Part shown: in pieces, positions 41,744-52,291 of the stretch
How the letters are laid out: every line of letters starts with the position of its first letter
Position numbering within the stretch: the first letter of the stretch is position 1
DNA from: Tubulanus polymorphus
Taxonomy: Eukaryota; Nemertea; Palaeonemertea; Tubulaniformes; Tubulanidae
Direction: 5' to 3'
Length of the DNA: 64,000 bases
Assembly: GCF_964204645.1 (NCBI RefSeq)
Contig: NC_134029.1
Span: 18,122,450-18,186,449, forward strand
Position numbers and translations under genes: made by a program
Notes under the pieces: model-generated
What the model saw: only the letters and a program-made list of their open reading frames with translations
Databases searched by the model: none
Told to the model about the DNA's origin: nothing

Positions 41744-42163
41744 TAGCTCCGCTGTGTGATTTGAAGAAATAGGAGCTGCATACCTAGGGGTGCCCCTTTT
41801 GGCCAAATCCAATCCTTTTGGCTCTGTACTTTGTAGGTATTGGTCCATAGAACATTCATACCAAATTTGGAATGGATCTGATTAAAACTGTAGGACTAGT
41901 AGCGATTTGAAGAAATAGAAACTCCACCCCAGGGGCGGCCCCTGGGGGACAAATCCAAAAAATGGCACTGTAACTTTATAGCCCTTGGTCTATAGAAAAT
42001 TCATACCAAATTTGGAATTGATCAGATTAAAACTGTAGGACTAGTAGCGATTTGAAGAAAAAGTTGACAGACGACGAACGAATGAACGAACACACGAATG
42101 AACGACGACGGCTCACCCCTTAGCCCATTAGCTCCGCTGACTTTCGGTCACAGTGGAGCTAAA
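41744..42163. mobile_element. Pearl-like element A inside the dead piggyBac
   Basis: TAGCTCCGCTGTG at 41744-41756 faces CACAGTGGAGCTA at 42151-42163 (one mismatch). Inside are two core repeats (AGCGATTTGAAGAAATAG, TTCATACCAAATTTGGAAT) and a degenerate ACGA/GAACG tetranucleotide tract (42065-42110), then a terminal hairpin. This is the layout of mollusc pearl/HINE elements. Confidence 0.6.
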
Positions 42164-42169
42164 AACAAA

Positions 42170-43560
42170 TACAACTTTAGTAAAAATTGTTTATTAGACG
42201 AAGTGGAATGGCAAAAAATTTCCGGGAATTTTTTGTTGAAAGTCTCGATTTCCGGAACTCCGGAAATTTCCAGAAATCTGGCAACACTGTACATTGTTAT
42301 TCTCATTGTCATTGCATTGTAAGGCCACCCTAAAAGAACCATAGGGGGAACGAAGTCAACCGATACATCATTTAAGTGTCTTTTTGAGGGTTACAGAAAA
42401 TCCAAAAGAGCCCCCTATCATCTGTAATAGTTTAGGAGCTAGGGCTAAAAAAAGTAATCTTTTGGAAATTGGGGTCCCCATAAGGCCCAAAGCGTTTGAC
42501 CTAGAAAGATGCCACTCCAGACAAAAATTAACTTCGGGTTGTTAGCTACAACTTGCTGCTGACATCAAGGAGAAATCTCAAAGGTAAAAAACTTTTCTCA
42601 TTGAACTTTTCTATCTCTAAAATTAAACAAGATAAATCTATAAATAGAACTAATTTGCAAAACATCCTCTATACTTATGTAGGCATCATTCCATAGATCA
42701 TTCATAAAAAGTTTAATTCAAATTTGATAAAAACTGAAGAAGGTGTAGCGATTTAAGTGAAAATCTAAAAAAATTATCCCTAATTTGCAAAATTTATGCA
42801 TAATCTAGAATATGGCTCTATACTGGTTTAGACAATCCCCTATAAAAACATTCATACTAAGTTTGAAATCCGCTGAAAATTGGAGGAGTAGCGATTGAAA
42901 GGAAAATCTAAAAAAGGCCTAATTTGCATAATTTATGCAAAATCAAAAATATGGCTCTATACTTTTGTAGGCACTCCCCAATAGATCATTCATATGAAGT
43001 TTGGTTGAAATCTACTGAAAACTGGAGTAGAAGTAGCAATTTAAGTGAAAATCTAAAAATAGCCCTAATTTGCATAATTTATGCAAAATCAAAAGTATGG
43101 CTCTATACTTTTGTAGGCACTCCCCCATACATCATTCGTACCAAGTTTGGTTGATATCTACTGAAAACTGAAGTAGAAGTAGCAATTTAAGTGAAAATCT
43201 AAAAATAGCCCTAATTTGCATAATTTATGCAAAATCAAAAATATGGCTCTTTACTTTTGTAGGCACTCCCCCATAGATCATTCATACCAAGTTTGATTGA
43301 AATCCGCTGAAAATCGATGGAGGAGTAGCGATTTTAGTGAAAATCTAAAAATAGCCCTAATTTGCATAATTTATGCAAAATCAAAATTATGGCTCTGTAC
43401 TTTTGTAGGCACTCCCCCATAGATCATTCATACCAAGTTTCATCAAGATCCCATCAGAACTGTAGGACAAGTAGGGATATAAAGAAAAAGTTGACGCCGG
43501 ACACCGAACACCGGACGGACGGACGACGACGACGAACCCCCTAACCCATCAGCTAAAAAG
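42170..43560. mobile_element. Pearl-like element B with five 146-bp core repeats
   Basis: CTAATTTGCATAATTTATGC recurs at 42781 (variant), 42920, 43066, 43212 and 43358, spacing 139 then 146. Each unit contains TATGGCTCT, GTAGGCACTCCC and ATCATTCATACCAAGTTTG. The array ends in (ACGG/ACGACG)n (43500-43535) and the hairpin CAGCT-AAAA-AGCTG (43551-43564). The left limit is uncertain. The short open frames in this array are shadows of the repeat. Confidence 0.65.
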
Positions 43561-44617
43561 CTGATCGGATATGGAAACTCCGTCCGTGGTTAGAATCACT
43601 GCGGAAAAATTTTCTTTCGGTCAGTAATGATGATGAAAACCAAAGCATAGACGAGATTATGGTCCCCTTCAAAGGAAGGTCAATTTGTAAGCAGTACATG
43701 CCAAAAAAACTGAAAAAATGGGGCTTTAAATTGTGGGGGCGCTGTAGTGCATCTGGTTTCCTCCACGATTTCGCTGTATACCAAGGCAAGGGCACTGGCA
43801 TTGGTATCGATGATCTGCAACACTGTGGCCTCGGCGGTAATGTCGTCTTGCTGATGTGTCAGTCACTACCACCAAATGTACCATACAAGGTCTTTGCAGA
43901 CAATTATTTTTCCAACTTTGAAATGGCAGCTGAAATTGCTCGACGGGGTCTTCAGTACACAGGTACAATTCAGTCAAACCGCGTGCACAATGCGCCGCTA
44001 AAATCCGAGAAAGATTTGAAAGAAATGGGACGTGGAGCCATTTCCGCTATGTACGAGAAGACCAGAAACCTGTCTCTCGTGTGCTGGTTAGACAACAAGG
44101 TCGTGAGGCTTATTTCCACATATGCTGGAAAAGACCCGGTCGAGCAGGTGCAGCGATATGACAAGTCCAGCAAAACTCGTGCAGGTAAACCGTCCTGCCA
44201 TAATCAAACTCTACAACCAGAGCATGGGTGGAGTAGATTTGCTTGACATGATATCATCTCTGTATAAGCGACAGTTGAAGAGTAAAAGATGGTATCTGTA
44301 TATCTTTTACCACACTGTCACCTTGGCAGTTGCGAATTCTTGGTTTTTGTACAGGCGAGATTGTAACTTACTTGGCATAAAGAAGACCATGCCCATGAAA
44401 GTATTCCAAGCCACCCTCGCCCAGGCTCTGGTAAAGAAGGGTAAGCCATGCCGTGGTCGTCCATCACTCGCAGAGCTCAAATCTCCACCGGCTAAGAAGT
44501 ATCGTGTGGCTATTCCAACTCCTGATATCAGATATGACTGTGTTGACCATTGGCCCATTCATGATGAAAATAAGCGCAATCGTTGAAACTGCTATGCAAC
44601 ATACCACAGAATGTAAG

Positions 44618-44670
44618 CTATGCAACATACCACAGAAAGTAAATTACTTTCTGTGTTATGTTGAATAGCA
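44618..44670. repeat. Imperfect hairpin after piggyBac stop
   Basis: TGCAACATACCACAGAAAGT is inverted as ACTTTCTGTGTTATGTTGAA around a 3-4 base centre; the left half is also directly repeated at 44593-44613. Possibly part of the 3' regulatory region of the element. Confidence 0.75.
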
Positions 44671-45048
44671 GTTTGCGACCAAATCTGTCAGAAGTCTGTA
44701 ACCATGGTAAGGGTGGCAATAGTGTCAGTACATTTATTAATAATTTTCGTAAGCACTGTGTGCAATGAAATAAGATGAGTCTTGTTCTCTAAAAATATAA
44801 TCACCCATGATAAGAATGTAGTTGAGTGTACTTTTCTCCAAAGTTAATTTGATTATTATGCTGTTCGGTTACCGTTTGTTACCAATGTAGCTCCTCAGCT
44901 ACAAATCCTAAAAGTAGGTCAAGTGGGCTAAATTTAAAATTTAATGGTCCTAGGTTGTTCTTTATGCCCTATAGGCTTAAAATACAGGTGGATATATTTT
45001 TTAGGCCAGTTAGAAGTGTTCTTGGTATTCAGAGGGTTAAAGTTGTCT

Positions 45049-45505
45049 GGTTACTGTGATGCAGATTGGGGTAATGCACCGGATAGACGTAGTATAACTG
45101 GTTACTGTTTTCGTCTGAGTGATAGTGGACCTGTTATTTCTTGGAAATCCAGGACACAGCCCACTGTAGCTTTATCAACATGTGAGGCTGAGTACAAGGC
45201 TATGTCAGCTGCAATATACCTCAAACAATTATGGTTAGATTTAGATTTTAATTGTCTTGAACAAATGTATGTATTATTGTATGGTGATAACCAAGGTGCT
45301 CTTATGCTTGCGACAAATTCAGTGTATCATCAAAGGTTTGAAGCATATTGATATTAGATACCACTATATTAGAGATGCTGTAAACTTTAAACAAATCGGT
45401 TCAGTCTATGTACCATCTGAACAAAACATTGCTGACATATGTACCAAGTCTGTAACTAAAGTGAAACTTAATAGGTTCCTGGAAAAAGTATTTGGTTCAA
45501 CTTAA
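45049..45505 (+). pseudogene. copia RNase H
   Basis: The frame reads [39 protein letters not shown] and [20 protein letters not shown]. After a shift at about 45345 it continues DIRYHYIRDAV and VPSEQNIADICTKSVTK, with a stop at 45503. Catalytic Asp and Glu residues (DADW, EAEY, DNQGA) are present. The polypurine tract and 3' LTR follow at 45633-45731. Confidence 0.85.
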
Positions 45506-45641
45506 ATTCAAAATGTTGATGACGTATGTTTATGACTGTTTGTTTTATATATGCATAACATATATTTTGTAGATTAGTTTTTGAATGTAAGAACGTAATG
45601 TTGTAGTTTTAGGATCATGAGAACATCAGTTTAGGAGGGGA

Positions 45642-45731
45642 TGTTAGATAATGTAAACTAATGTTATTTTTATATTGTGGTTAGAAATATTCCATCATCC
45701 TCCTGATGATCATGTGCATGTATGACTATGT
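45642..45731 (+). repeat. copia 3' LTR, truncated
   Basis: Matches 39639-39728 up to TGTATGACTATG, then diverges. A GATGAAAAG tract belonging to the mosaic block begins within 50 bases. Confidence 0.8.
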
Positions 45732-45764
45732 ATGGCGGGCGATAACCACCAAAATATAGCATTA

Positions 45765-45904
45765 CTTTGAAAGATAGTGAAAAGATGATGAAAAGATGAT
45801 GAAAAGATGAAGATGAAATAATGAAAAAGATAGTGAAATAATGATAAAAAGATGATAAGGTGAAACGATGAAAAGACGTTGGAAGATGATAAGTAAAAAG
45901 GTTA
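45765..45904. repeat. GATGAAAAG purine-rich tract, block 2
   Basis: Counterpart of 27986-28140. It ends in AAGTAAAAAGGTTA, exactly where the intact piggyBac begins. Confidence 0.75.
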
Positions 45905-45908
45905 TTAA

Positions 45909-48821
45909 CCCTGGGAAGCCCAGGGTAACACGGGTGTCACATAGATTTGGTAGGGGGTCTACACCAACATAATAATGAATAAATGCTTTTTACAGCCTTT
46001 ATTACCCAAAGTGACATCCCTGTCGCATAACTAGCGACATCTGGTGGGTGAAATTTACTCTTACTTATTCTGATTGAAAATTCAAAATGGCGGCGCCCAC
46101 AGATTTTGGAAATTGGTGAAAACTTCGAATTTGGATCCTTCTCAGCTTGTACACAGGCAAGTATACCTTATAAGTTTGTATTGTTGTAAAAGTACAGGTA
46201 ACAGAGACTCTGCAGAAACACAGTTTGAAAAGTTATCTAGCTATATTGATGTTACATGGCTAATGTGACACCGGTGTCGCACTGGGTCATTCTGTCACTT
46301 TTTGCTTCAAAATCACTGTAAGGATTTATGTTTCCATATCTGTATAAATAGATATATGGTGCCTTCATTATGCTCTGTGGCACCCTGTGAGTAAACAGTT
46401 ATGGTTGTGCATGCGCTTGTCGATCTTATAACGTCAACGATCCTGATCAATAAATAGTTGATCGCCGACTGGGGGTAAAGGACTCATAATCATGGTTCAA
46501 TCAATGACAGTTATTTGAACATTTTACTTATCCAATTTCCAAATTTTATTTTCCAGATAAAATGGCTGGTAGACGCAGACTTCAGCTGAACGATGTATTG
46601 CCATTGATAGACACAAACGATAGTGATTTCGGCGAATCAGATTCGGATGATTCCGAATCAGAACGCAATGCATCTGCCGAAGATCCTCAGTCATCTGACG
46701 ATGATTCTCAGTCCTCTTCAGAAGGGGATGAGAGCAGTGAGGAGTTTGATTCATCTGACGATGAGCCACTATCAAGACAAGCTGGACCATTATGGACAAA
46801 GGGGCCTCCCCATCGATACGAGCCACCAGACACGCAGTTCACTGGCCCTACATACAAATTACCAGATGATATGATAGAGCCAGAGACCCCTGTTTCGTAT
46901 TTTAGAAAATTCGTAACAACAGAAATGTTGGATAAACTGACCGAACAGACAAACATTTACAGCATCCAGAAAGGCGGAACATCTGTTGACACAAACCTAA
47001 AAGAAATCGAGAAAGTCATAGGAATTTATTTGCGCATGGGTCTTCACCAGATGGCAGGAACACGCTCATACTGGGAAACTAACATTGGATGTGAATTTGT
47101 CAGTAAAGTGATGAGTCGAAATAGGTTTAGTAAGATTTTGACTGTGTTGCATTTTGTTGACAATATGCTGGTCTCTGATGAAGAAAAAAAAAATGACAAG
47201 ATCTGGAAGATCAGGCCATGGATTGATGCTCTCAGAGCCAATTGCTTGAAACTTGTCGCAAAAGAACAAAATGCAGTGGATGAAATGATGGTTGCATTCA
47301 AAGGCAAAACAAGCAGCATAAGGCAGTATGTGAAAGGGAAACCACACCCGTGGGGATTCAAAATGTGGGTGCGCTCAGATGATACCGGAATGACATATGA
47401 TTTTGAGGTGTACCAAGGTGGTGATGGGAAGAGAACGGAATTAGGACAGGGGCCGGATGTCGTGATGAAATTGACTTCGACCTTGCCGAATGATGTCAAC
47501 TACAAAATCTTCGCAGATAATCTGTTTGTATCTGCCAAAGTGTGCATCAAACTGAAGCAGTCCGGAAAACACTTGACTGGTACTATGCGTGCTAACCGCT
47601 TGGCTACTGTCGGCCTAAAATCTGAAAACCAATTGAAAGAAACTGGACGTGGTACGTATGACTACAAAATAGATGAGCGCCATAACCTTGCTGCTGTGGC
47701 TTGGTACGACAACAGGCGAGTAGTACTCTTCTCAACATATGTCGCAGTTGAACCAGTTGACGAAGCTCGTAGATGGGACAAAACACGAAAGGAGTATGTC
47801 AATGTCACCAGGCCAGCCGTATTGAAAGAGTACAACACGTTCATGGGGGGCGTTGACCTCATGGACTCGTACATAGCGAAATACCGACAGAAAATAAAAT
47901 CACGTCGATGGTACCTCTACCTGTTTTGGCATACCGTCACCATGGGGGTGATAAATGCCTGGCTCAGTTATCGAAGGGACTGTGAACTGTTGCGAATACC
48001 TAAACAAAATGTACTGAAACAACGACAGTTTCAGGCAATTGTCGCGACAGCGCTTATTGAGGTTGGTGTTGCCAGGAAGCGTGGCCGACCAAATATCGCT
48101 GATGCTGTAGTTCCATTTTCACCACCACAGCCGAGGAAACAAAGAACTGCACCCATACGTGATGTACAGAAAGACTGTGTTGGCCACTGGCAAATAAATG
48201 TTGCGAAGCGTGGACGTTGTAAACACTGTGAAAAAAATCAGACAACAACCTTGTGCGAGAAATGTAACGTTCGATTGTGTTTTGTAGAGGATCGTAACTG
48301 CTTTCACACATACCATATATAGTGTCTTTTCAGCTGTCTATCAGCAGACCTCTGTGTTTTAACAACAATGACAGTATTTGTATCATATCAAACTGAAGGC
48401 CTAGGCATAGTCTATGTGGTACTGAAATGAGTCCAGGTACATTTTTCCCGCGTTACATATGGGACAAAATTATTGTAAAATTTTTTCCTTGTCTGATGAA
48501 CTTGAAGTTTATTTTATGCTTTTTTATGAATTTTGTGTTTTTGAATTTTTATGAAAAGTGTATTTTTAATAAAGCCATAACATGGTAAGTGTATCTTTGA
48601 AAAAAATATTTTAAAACAATTTGGAAAATTTTTTTGCTTTGGTGACACATATGCCCAATGTGACATATATGTCACATTTCCCAAATTACAGAAAAAAATT
48701 TAAAGAAATTAAAAAAACCATGTATATGCCTATTAGACCTTTTAGACCTATTAGGCCTATTAAAATGACCAAATAACATAATTTTCCTGCAACTTTAAGA
48801 TACCCTGGGCTTCCCAGGGTT
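45909..48821 (+). mobile_element. Full-length piggyBac transposon with TTAA duplication
   Basis: TTAA at 45905-45908 and 48822-48825. Left end CCCTGGGAAGCCCAGGGT; right end carries the same word inverted, offset by two T (48803-48821). Each end word is itself a hairpin (CCCTGGG/CCCAGGG). Subterminal TGACA/TGTCA words occur at both sides (45934-, 48650-48690). The paralogous block shows the empty site, AGGTTATTATGCACCAGC at 28134, versus AGGTTATTAA...TTAAGCACCAGC here. All parts for mobility seem present, so this is the best candidate for an active or very recent transposon in the window. Confidence 0.9.
46562..48322 (+). CDS. piggyBac transposase, intact 586-residue ORF
   Basis: Starts MAGRRRLQLNDVLPLID after an acceptor-like TTTTCCAG. 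Residues 20-80 are acidic/Ser-rich. The DDE_Tnp_1_7 domain runs from about 110 (PVSYFRKFVTTEMLD) through YLRMGLHQMAGTRSYW. Catalytic Asp residues are Asp240 (AVDEMMVAFKG), Asp319 (YKIFADNLFVS) and Asp432 (FMGGVDLMDSYI, with Asp435 nearby). KSRRWYLYLFWHTVTMGVINAW follows. The C-terminus holds a Cys-rich domain with CKHC, CEKC, LCFVEDRNCFHTYH that binds the transposon ends in relatives. No stops or frameshifts. The length fits the family (about 550-650). Cuts and pastes precisely at TTAA in known members. Confidence 0.95.
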   Translation: MAGRRRLQLNDVLPLIDTNDSDFGESDSDDSESERNASAEDPQSSDDDSQSSSEGDESSEEFDSSDDEPLSRQAGPLWTKGPPHRYEPPDTQFTGPTYKLPDDMIEPETPVSYFRKFVTTEMLDKLTEQTNIYSIQKGGTSVDTNLKEIEKVIGIYLRMGLHQMAGTRSYWETNIGCEFVSKVMSRNRFSKILTVLHFVDNMLVSDEEKKNDKIWKIRPWIDALRANCLKLVAKEQNAVDEMMVAFKGKTSSIRQYVKGKPHPWGFKMWVRSDDTGMTYDFEVYQGGDGKRTELGQGPDVVMKLTSTLPNDVNYKIFADNLFVSAKVCIKLKQSGKHLTGTMRANRLATVGLKSENQLKETGRGTYDYKIDERHNLAAVAWYDNRRVVLFSTYVAVEPVDEARRWDKTRKEYVNVTRPAVLKEYNTFMGGVDLMDSYIAKYRQKIKSRRWYLYLFWHTVTMGVINAWLSYRRDCELLRIPKQNVLKQRQFQAIVATALIEVGVARKRGRPNIADAVVPFSPPQPRKQRTAPIRDVQKDCVGHWQINVAKRGRCKHCEKNQTTTLCEKCNVRLCFVEDRNCFHTYHI

Positions 48822-49003
48822 TTAAGCACCAGCTATAGTAGTTTACTGTGGTGTTAGAGACACAATGTTCAAGGTCGTTGTGATAATTGGAATCTTACGG
48901 TCAAATCTTAACTAGCGTGGCATTCATTGCATTGCTTGATTAGATGCGATACAGTGTAAATATTATTGCATTTTTATATTACATCGTAAAATTAGGATAA
49001 CGG

Positions 49004-49620
49004 ATGACAGAAATTGAAGTTTATAGACACATTTTTGACCGGCTGAAATATGTGTTGGGTGAAATTGAAAGAGAAGCCATAAACGAGAGAACTCTCTATA
49101 AGTTAGATAGAATTTACAGAGACATATTTGAGTGCGAGTGCCATGAACTAGAAATAATAGCATATGATATTGCAGATGCGTATAGTATCATTCAACGTTT
49201 GTGGTATCAGCCAACAAGTTCAGACACATCGGTGTCTCAAAGTCATCACTATCAAGCTCTATTGAATAGGCTACCTGGGGCCGGGTGCCCAAGATTTGAT
49301 ATATCTTAGGAACAACATTAATTTTTCCTGGGTAAGTTTTAAAAAGGATTAATTTCAGCCTTGCATATTGGCTCAAGTCATGTTACTGTAGGCCTACTTT
49401 TAAACTTTGATTAGATAATTTAAGATACCAGGCAAAGCATCTTTCTTTTGATGCTTGTTTTAGAAATGTTATCTGTTAGTAAAAAAACGGTAGAAAAATC
49501 ATTTAAGAGAATATCACATGAAAGTTCGAGATTACTATTGCGTCATCACAGATGAACATCTAGATAGTTGGGTTGTGTACTATATGCATTTCTCTAATGC
49601 TCTATTCTCTAATGCTGGTA
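49004..49620 (+). pseudogene. IS3EU-like transposase N-terminal exons, block 2
   Basis: Near-identical to 28323-28650 (MTEIEVYRHIFDRLKYVLG). A stop replaces Lys after FDIS (49307-49309). The intron lost about 90 bases, including the acceptor and NNFRIPDI (junction near 49462). The following AEMLSVSKKTVE reading is shifted, but DYYCVITDEHLDSWVVYYM survives. More decayed than block 1. Confidence 0.55.
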
Positions 49621-50059
49621 AGTCTTTTTCCTGGATTCTTTAAGCTTAACACCACCAATAAAAATGCACCAAGCATCATAATAGTGGTATTGCGTGCGCT
49701 CTCTATATTTTCAAGTATGACGTAGCATTTTAGCCATCCTCTCATCAGAGGGCAGAAGGATTCAACGTGATCGCGTAAGAGAATCAATGTGAATCAAATA
49801 GTAATAGTGATAAAAAGGCTAAACGAAACTCTGGAGGGGGTAATAGAGTTATGCAAAGAGAAACTATGTGTAAAAGTCCCTTGCAATTGTTCGATATCTC
49901 AACTTGGTGCAAGGGTGGGTAAAAGCTAAATCGATTTAGAGCGCATAAGTCGAAGCTAAGCCTACGTAGTCAAGCATAGTCGGAACCCAAACCCTTCAAA
50001 CAGAATTTTGTGCTGCTTGTATCTGTAATTACTTAAAACTCTTAAAAACGCCTATAACA

Positions 50060-50607
50060 GTAAGGACAGGATGAGCTAAGCCTAGGAACGTACGCTGCTG
50101 GTATCTATGCACTTAAGCGTTGGGAAACCATAAGCCGAAGCCAGATCAAAACCCGAAGCCTCAGAGCCAGAACTCAACAACTCACAGACCAAGTCGGGGC
50201 GCTCGGAAGAAAGTTGGGCCGAGCGTGGGCGGAACACCATCGCATAAAAAAGGGCATAAAGTTTTGAGTTTGCCATATGGTAGGGGGCAAGCCCCAGACT
50301 CTGGACAGAGTCCGACGCCTAATAGGTGACATCCGAGCTAAGACGAAAGTGCGCCAGCACTAACTCATCGAGGCGAAGAAAGATCTGAAAAAGGTGGGAA
50401 ACAGCACTCGAGCAGAGGGGACCCAGGTCCCAACGGGATCCAAAACTACTGGTGGAAGAAACTCCAAGATCCTCTAAAGCAAGTGGTGGAGGGTGTCCTT
50501 AGGGACCACCTCACAGTTGAGGATGTCTTCTGTGGTGGTCGGATGGTGACGTTCCAAAAGAAGAGGGACGAGGCCAATCCTGCAAACTACCGACCAATTG
50601 CCTCCTT
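50060..50607 (+). pseudogene. LINE RT fragment, block 2 (truncated)
   Basis: Collinear with 29455-29960, including the GDEANPANYRPI block at about 50565-50600, then jumps at a TGAA microhomology to family X sequence (CCTCTTGTAGAAAC). Minus-strand open frames here are shadows. Confidence 0.65.
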
Positions 50608-52227
50608 GAATCCTCTTGTAGAAACTTTCTGTTAATAGATAATTCATGATATTCGTTGGGTATTTTATGATTATTTCTAAAAATAGACCACTACTATAGC
50701 TACTGAAGTCATACAAGCTAAGAGGAGGCTCTCCTATGCTTCAATCGAAGAGTTAGGTGATGAACTAAAAACATATGTGGATGAAAATCCAATTTCTTCG
50801 GTAAGCATTCAGTAAAATGTCATATACGATGGATAATGCACTTTCTATATCCTTGGTGTCAGGCTTTTAGCCTGAGAATTTTTCATGTCTTCATGAATGC
50901 CTTTAATTCATACAATGTTTAAGTTAAATTGTAAGTTTTACTTCATTATGTAGGTCCTATCAATGTTGAAAATTTCTCTCTACGACAAAAGACCTGTGAT
51001 ATGCATGAGGAATGCTTCTGTGGTTGAAGCATTCTCTGAAAGAATTATCGAAATGGCAAAGGAGCTTGGTAGGAGCTATGGCAAGTGCAACATCCCACGC
51101 CGGTTTGCCATGAAGGAAGATGGGGTAAGACCTTTATCCACAAATATCCCAATTTTCTCTGCATTGATTGAGAAGTTTCGCCAGAACTGTGAATTGCTCA
51201 CATTATATAACAATGAGCAGGTTCACATCAAAACCACAAAAAGTCATCGGCGCAGTCATCGGTTTTATTTAGAAGATGCTAAACAAATGTGGTCCATGGG
51301 AGACATACAAAACGGACATAAACACATTCTTCCACGACGTAATGATTCCAAACATAATCAGATCGTTATGTGGGATGAGACCAACAAAGGTAAGCTACCT
51401 AAAACAAGCTTGTTGAGATCTTTTAATACTTGGAATTGGCATAAGCAGAATGTAGACATAAAACCGAGTTCAAACCTCGACACACTTGGTAACATTTGTT
51501 TGATATCCAAGGAGATGATTGAGGTCCATGAGCTCATGATTTCAAACCGTCCTCGTTTCTTAACAAAGATGAATCCTCTTGTAGAAACTTTCTGTTAATA
51601 GATAATTCATGATATTCGTTGGGTATTTTATGATTATTTCTAAAAATAGACCACTACTATAGCTACTGAAGTCATACAAGCTAAGAGGAGGCTCTCCTAT
51701 GCTTCAATCGAAGAGTTAGGTGATGAACTAAAAACATATGTGGATGAAAATCCAATTTCTTCGGTAAGCATTCAGTAAAATGTCATATACGATGGATAAT
51801 GCACTTTCTATATCCTTGGTGTCAGGCTTTTAGCCTGAGAATTTTTCATGTCTTCATGAATGCCTTTAATTCATACAATGTTTAAGTTAAATTGTAAGTT
51901 TTACTTCATTATGTAGGTCCTATCAATGTTGAAAATTTCTCTCTACGACAAAAGACCTGTGATATGCATGAGGAATGCTTCTGCGGTTGAAGCATTCTCT
52001 GAAAGAATTATCGAAATCGCGAAGGAGCTTGGTAGGAGCTATGGCAAGTGCAACATCCCACGCCGGTTTGCCATGAAGGAAGATGGGGTAAGACCTTTAT
52101 CCACAAATATCCCAATTTTCTCTGCATTGATTGAGAAGTTTTGCCAGTTCTGTGAATTGCTCATATTATATAACAATGAGCAGGTTTACATCAAAACCAC
52201 AAAAAGTCATCGGCTCAGTCATCGGAA
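50608..52227 (+). repeat. 963-bp tandem duplication
   Basis: 50608-51264 and 51571-52227 are almost identical at a fixed offset of 963. The second copy leaves the match after GTCATCGG and continues with AAACAGCATGGTAGC, as in block 1 at 32309. The duplication carries exons a and b of family X. Confidence 0.9.
50700..51596 (+). CDS. Family X gene, best copy (two exons, product unrecognised)
   Basis: Exon a (about 50700-50800) follows an acceptor-like CTACTATAG and reads TEVIQAKRRLSYASIEELG, then LKTYVDENPISS. An intron 50801-50953 (GTAAGC to TTATGTAG) joins in frame to exon b-c: VLSMLKISLYDKRPVICMRN, FSERIIEMAKELGRSYGK, AMKEDGVRPLSTNIPIFSA, HKHILPRRNDSKHNQIVMWD, WNWHKQNVDIKPSSNLDTLG, FLTKMNPLVETFC, stop at 51596-51598. 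About 245 residues, no signal peptide or membrane segment, mixed alpha-like composition. Upstream exons are likely. I do not recognise the fold; three partial copies exist in the window. Confidence 0.5.
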
Positions 52228-52291
52228 ACAGCATGGTAGCTTAAAGTATTGTTGTATAGTACAAGCTATTGCCCTTGCAGTTTGGGTGTGA
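51660..52291 (+). pseudogene. Family X gene, third copy (truncated)
   Basis: Exons a (51663-51763) and b (51917-) as in the neighbour, with two or three amino-acid changes (VEAFSERIIEIAKEL, KFCQFCELL). The ORF diverts after KSHRLSHR to QHGSLKYCC and ends at 52291, so segment c is missing. Confidence 0.55.

Larger units (their letters stand above)
41056..44586 (+). pseudogene. piggyBac transposase, two parts separated by a 1.8-kb insertion
   Basis: After an acceptor-like TTTTGCAG (41058), an acidic N-terminus (SDINDILDAVLDDDSEYD) leads to EKTPFEYFKSFVTDGMIEL, with a shift near 41505, then YLGLYLYMGLVKMPAVSCYW and MSRNRFYSIQL up to about 41738. The protein resumes at 43565 (WKLRPW-like, frameshifted) with SIDEIMVPFKG (first Asp), YKVFADNYFSNFE (second), and, after a shift near 44180, QSMGGVDLLDMI (third). 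It ends in a KYRVAIPTPDIRYDC segment, with stop at 44584, and lacks the C-terminal Cys-rich domain. It is related to the intact protein at 46562-48322 but clearly a different family. Confidence 0.85.
40840..44910 (+). mobile_element. Degenerate piggyBac element inside copia
   Basis: Subterminal inverted sequences, TAGCTGCTCGGCTACATTGG at 40844 and its inverted counterpart CCAATGTAGC...AGCTA at 44883-44901, enclose a broken piggyBac transposase (41056-44586). The outermost TIR and TTAA could not be fixed; candidates are near 40440 and at 45045-45048. Two pearl-like elements interrupt it. Confidence 0.65.
39639..45731 (+). mobile_element. Ty1/copia LTR retrotransposon, interrupted by piggyBac
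   Basis: TGTTAGATAATG begins both the 5' LTR (39639) and the 3' LTR (45642); about 90 bases match. A polypurine tract AGGAGGGGA ends at 45641. Gag (39854-) and RNase H (45049-45505) remain; protease, integrase and RT are missing and replaced by a piggyBac locus. The 3' LTR is cut at 45731. Confidence 0.8.

Noticed and set aside
42924-43544. Two short ORFs reading MHNLCKIK...FCRHSP
   Set aside because: They repeat because they lie in the pearl-like core repeat; not genes.
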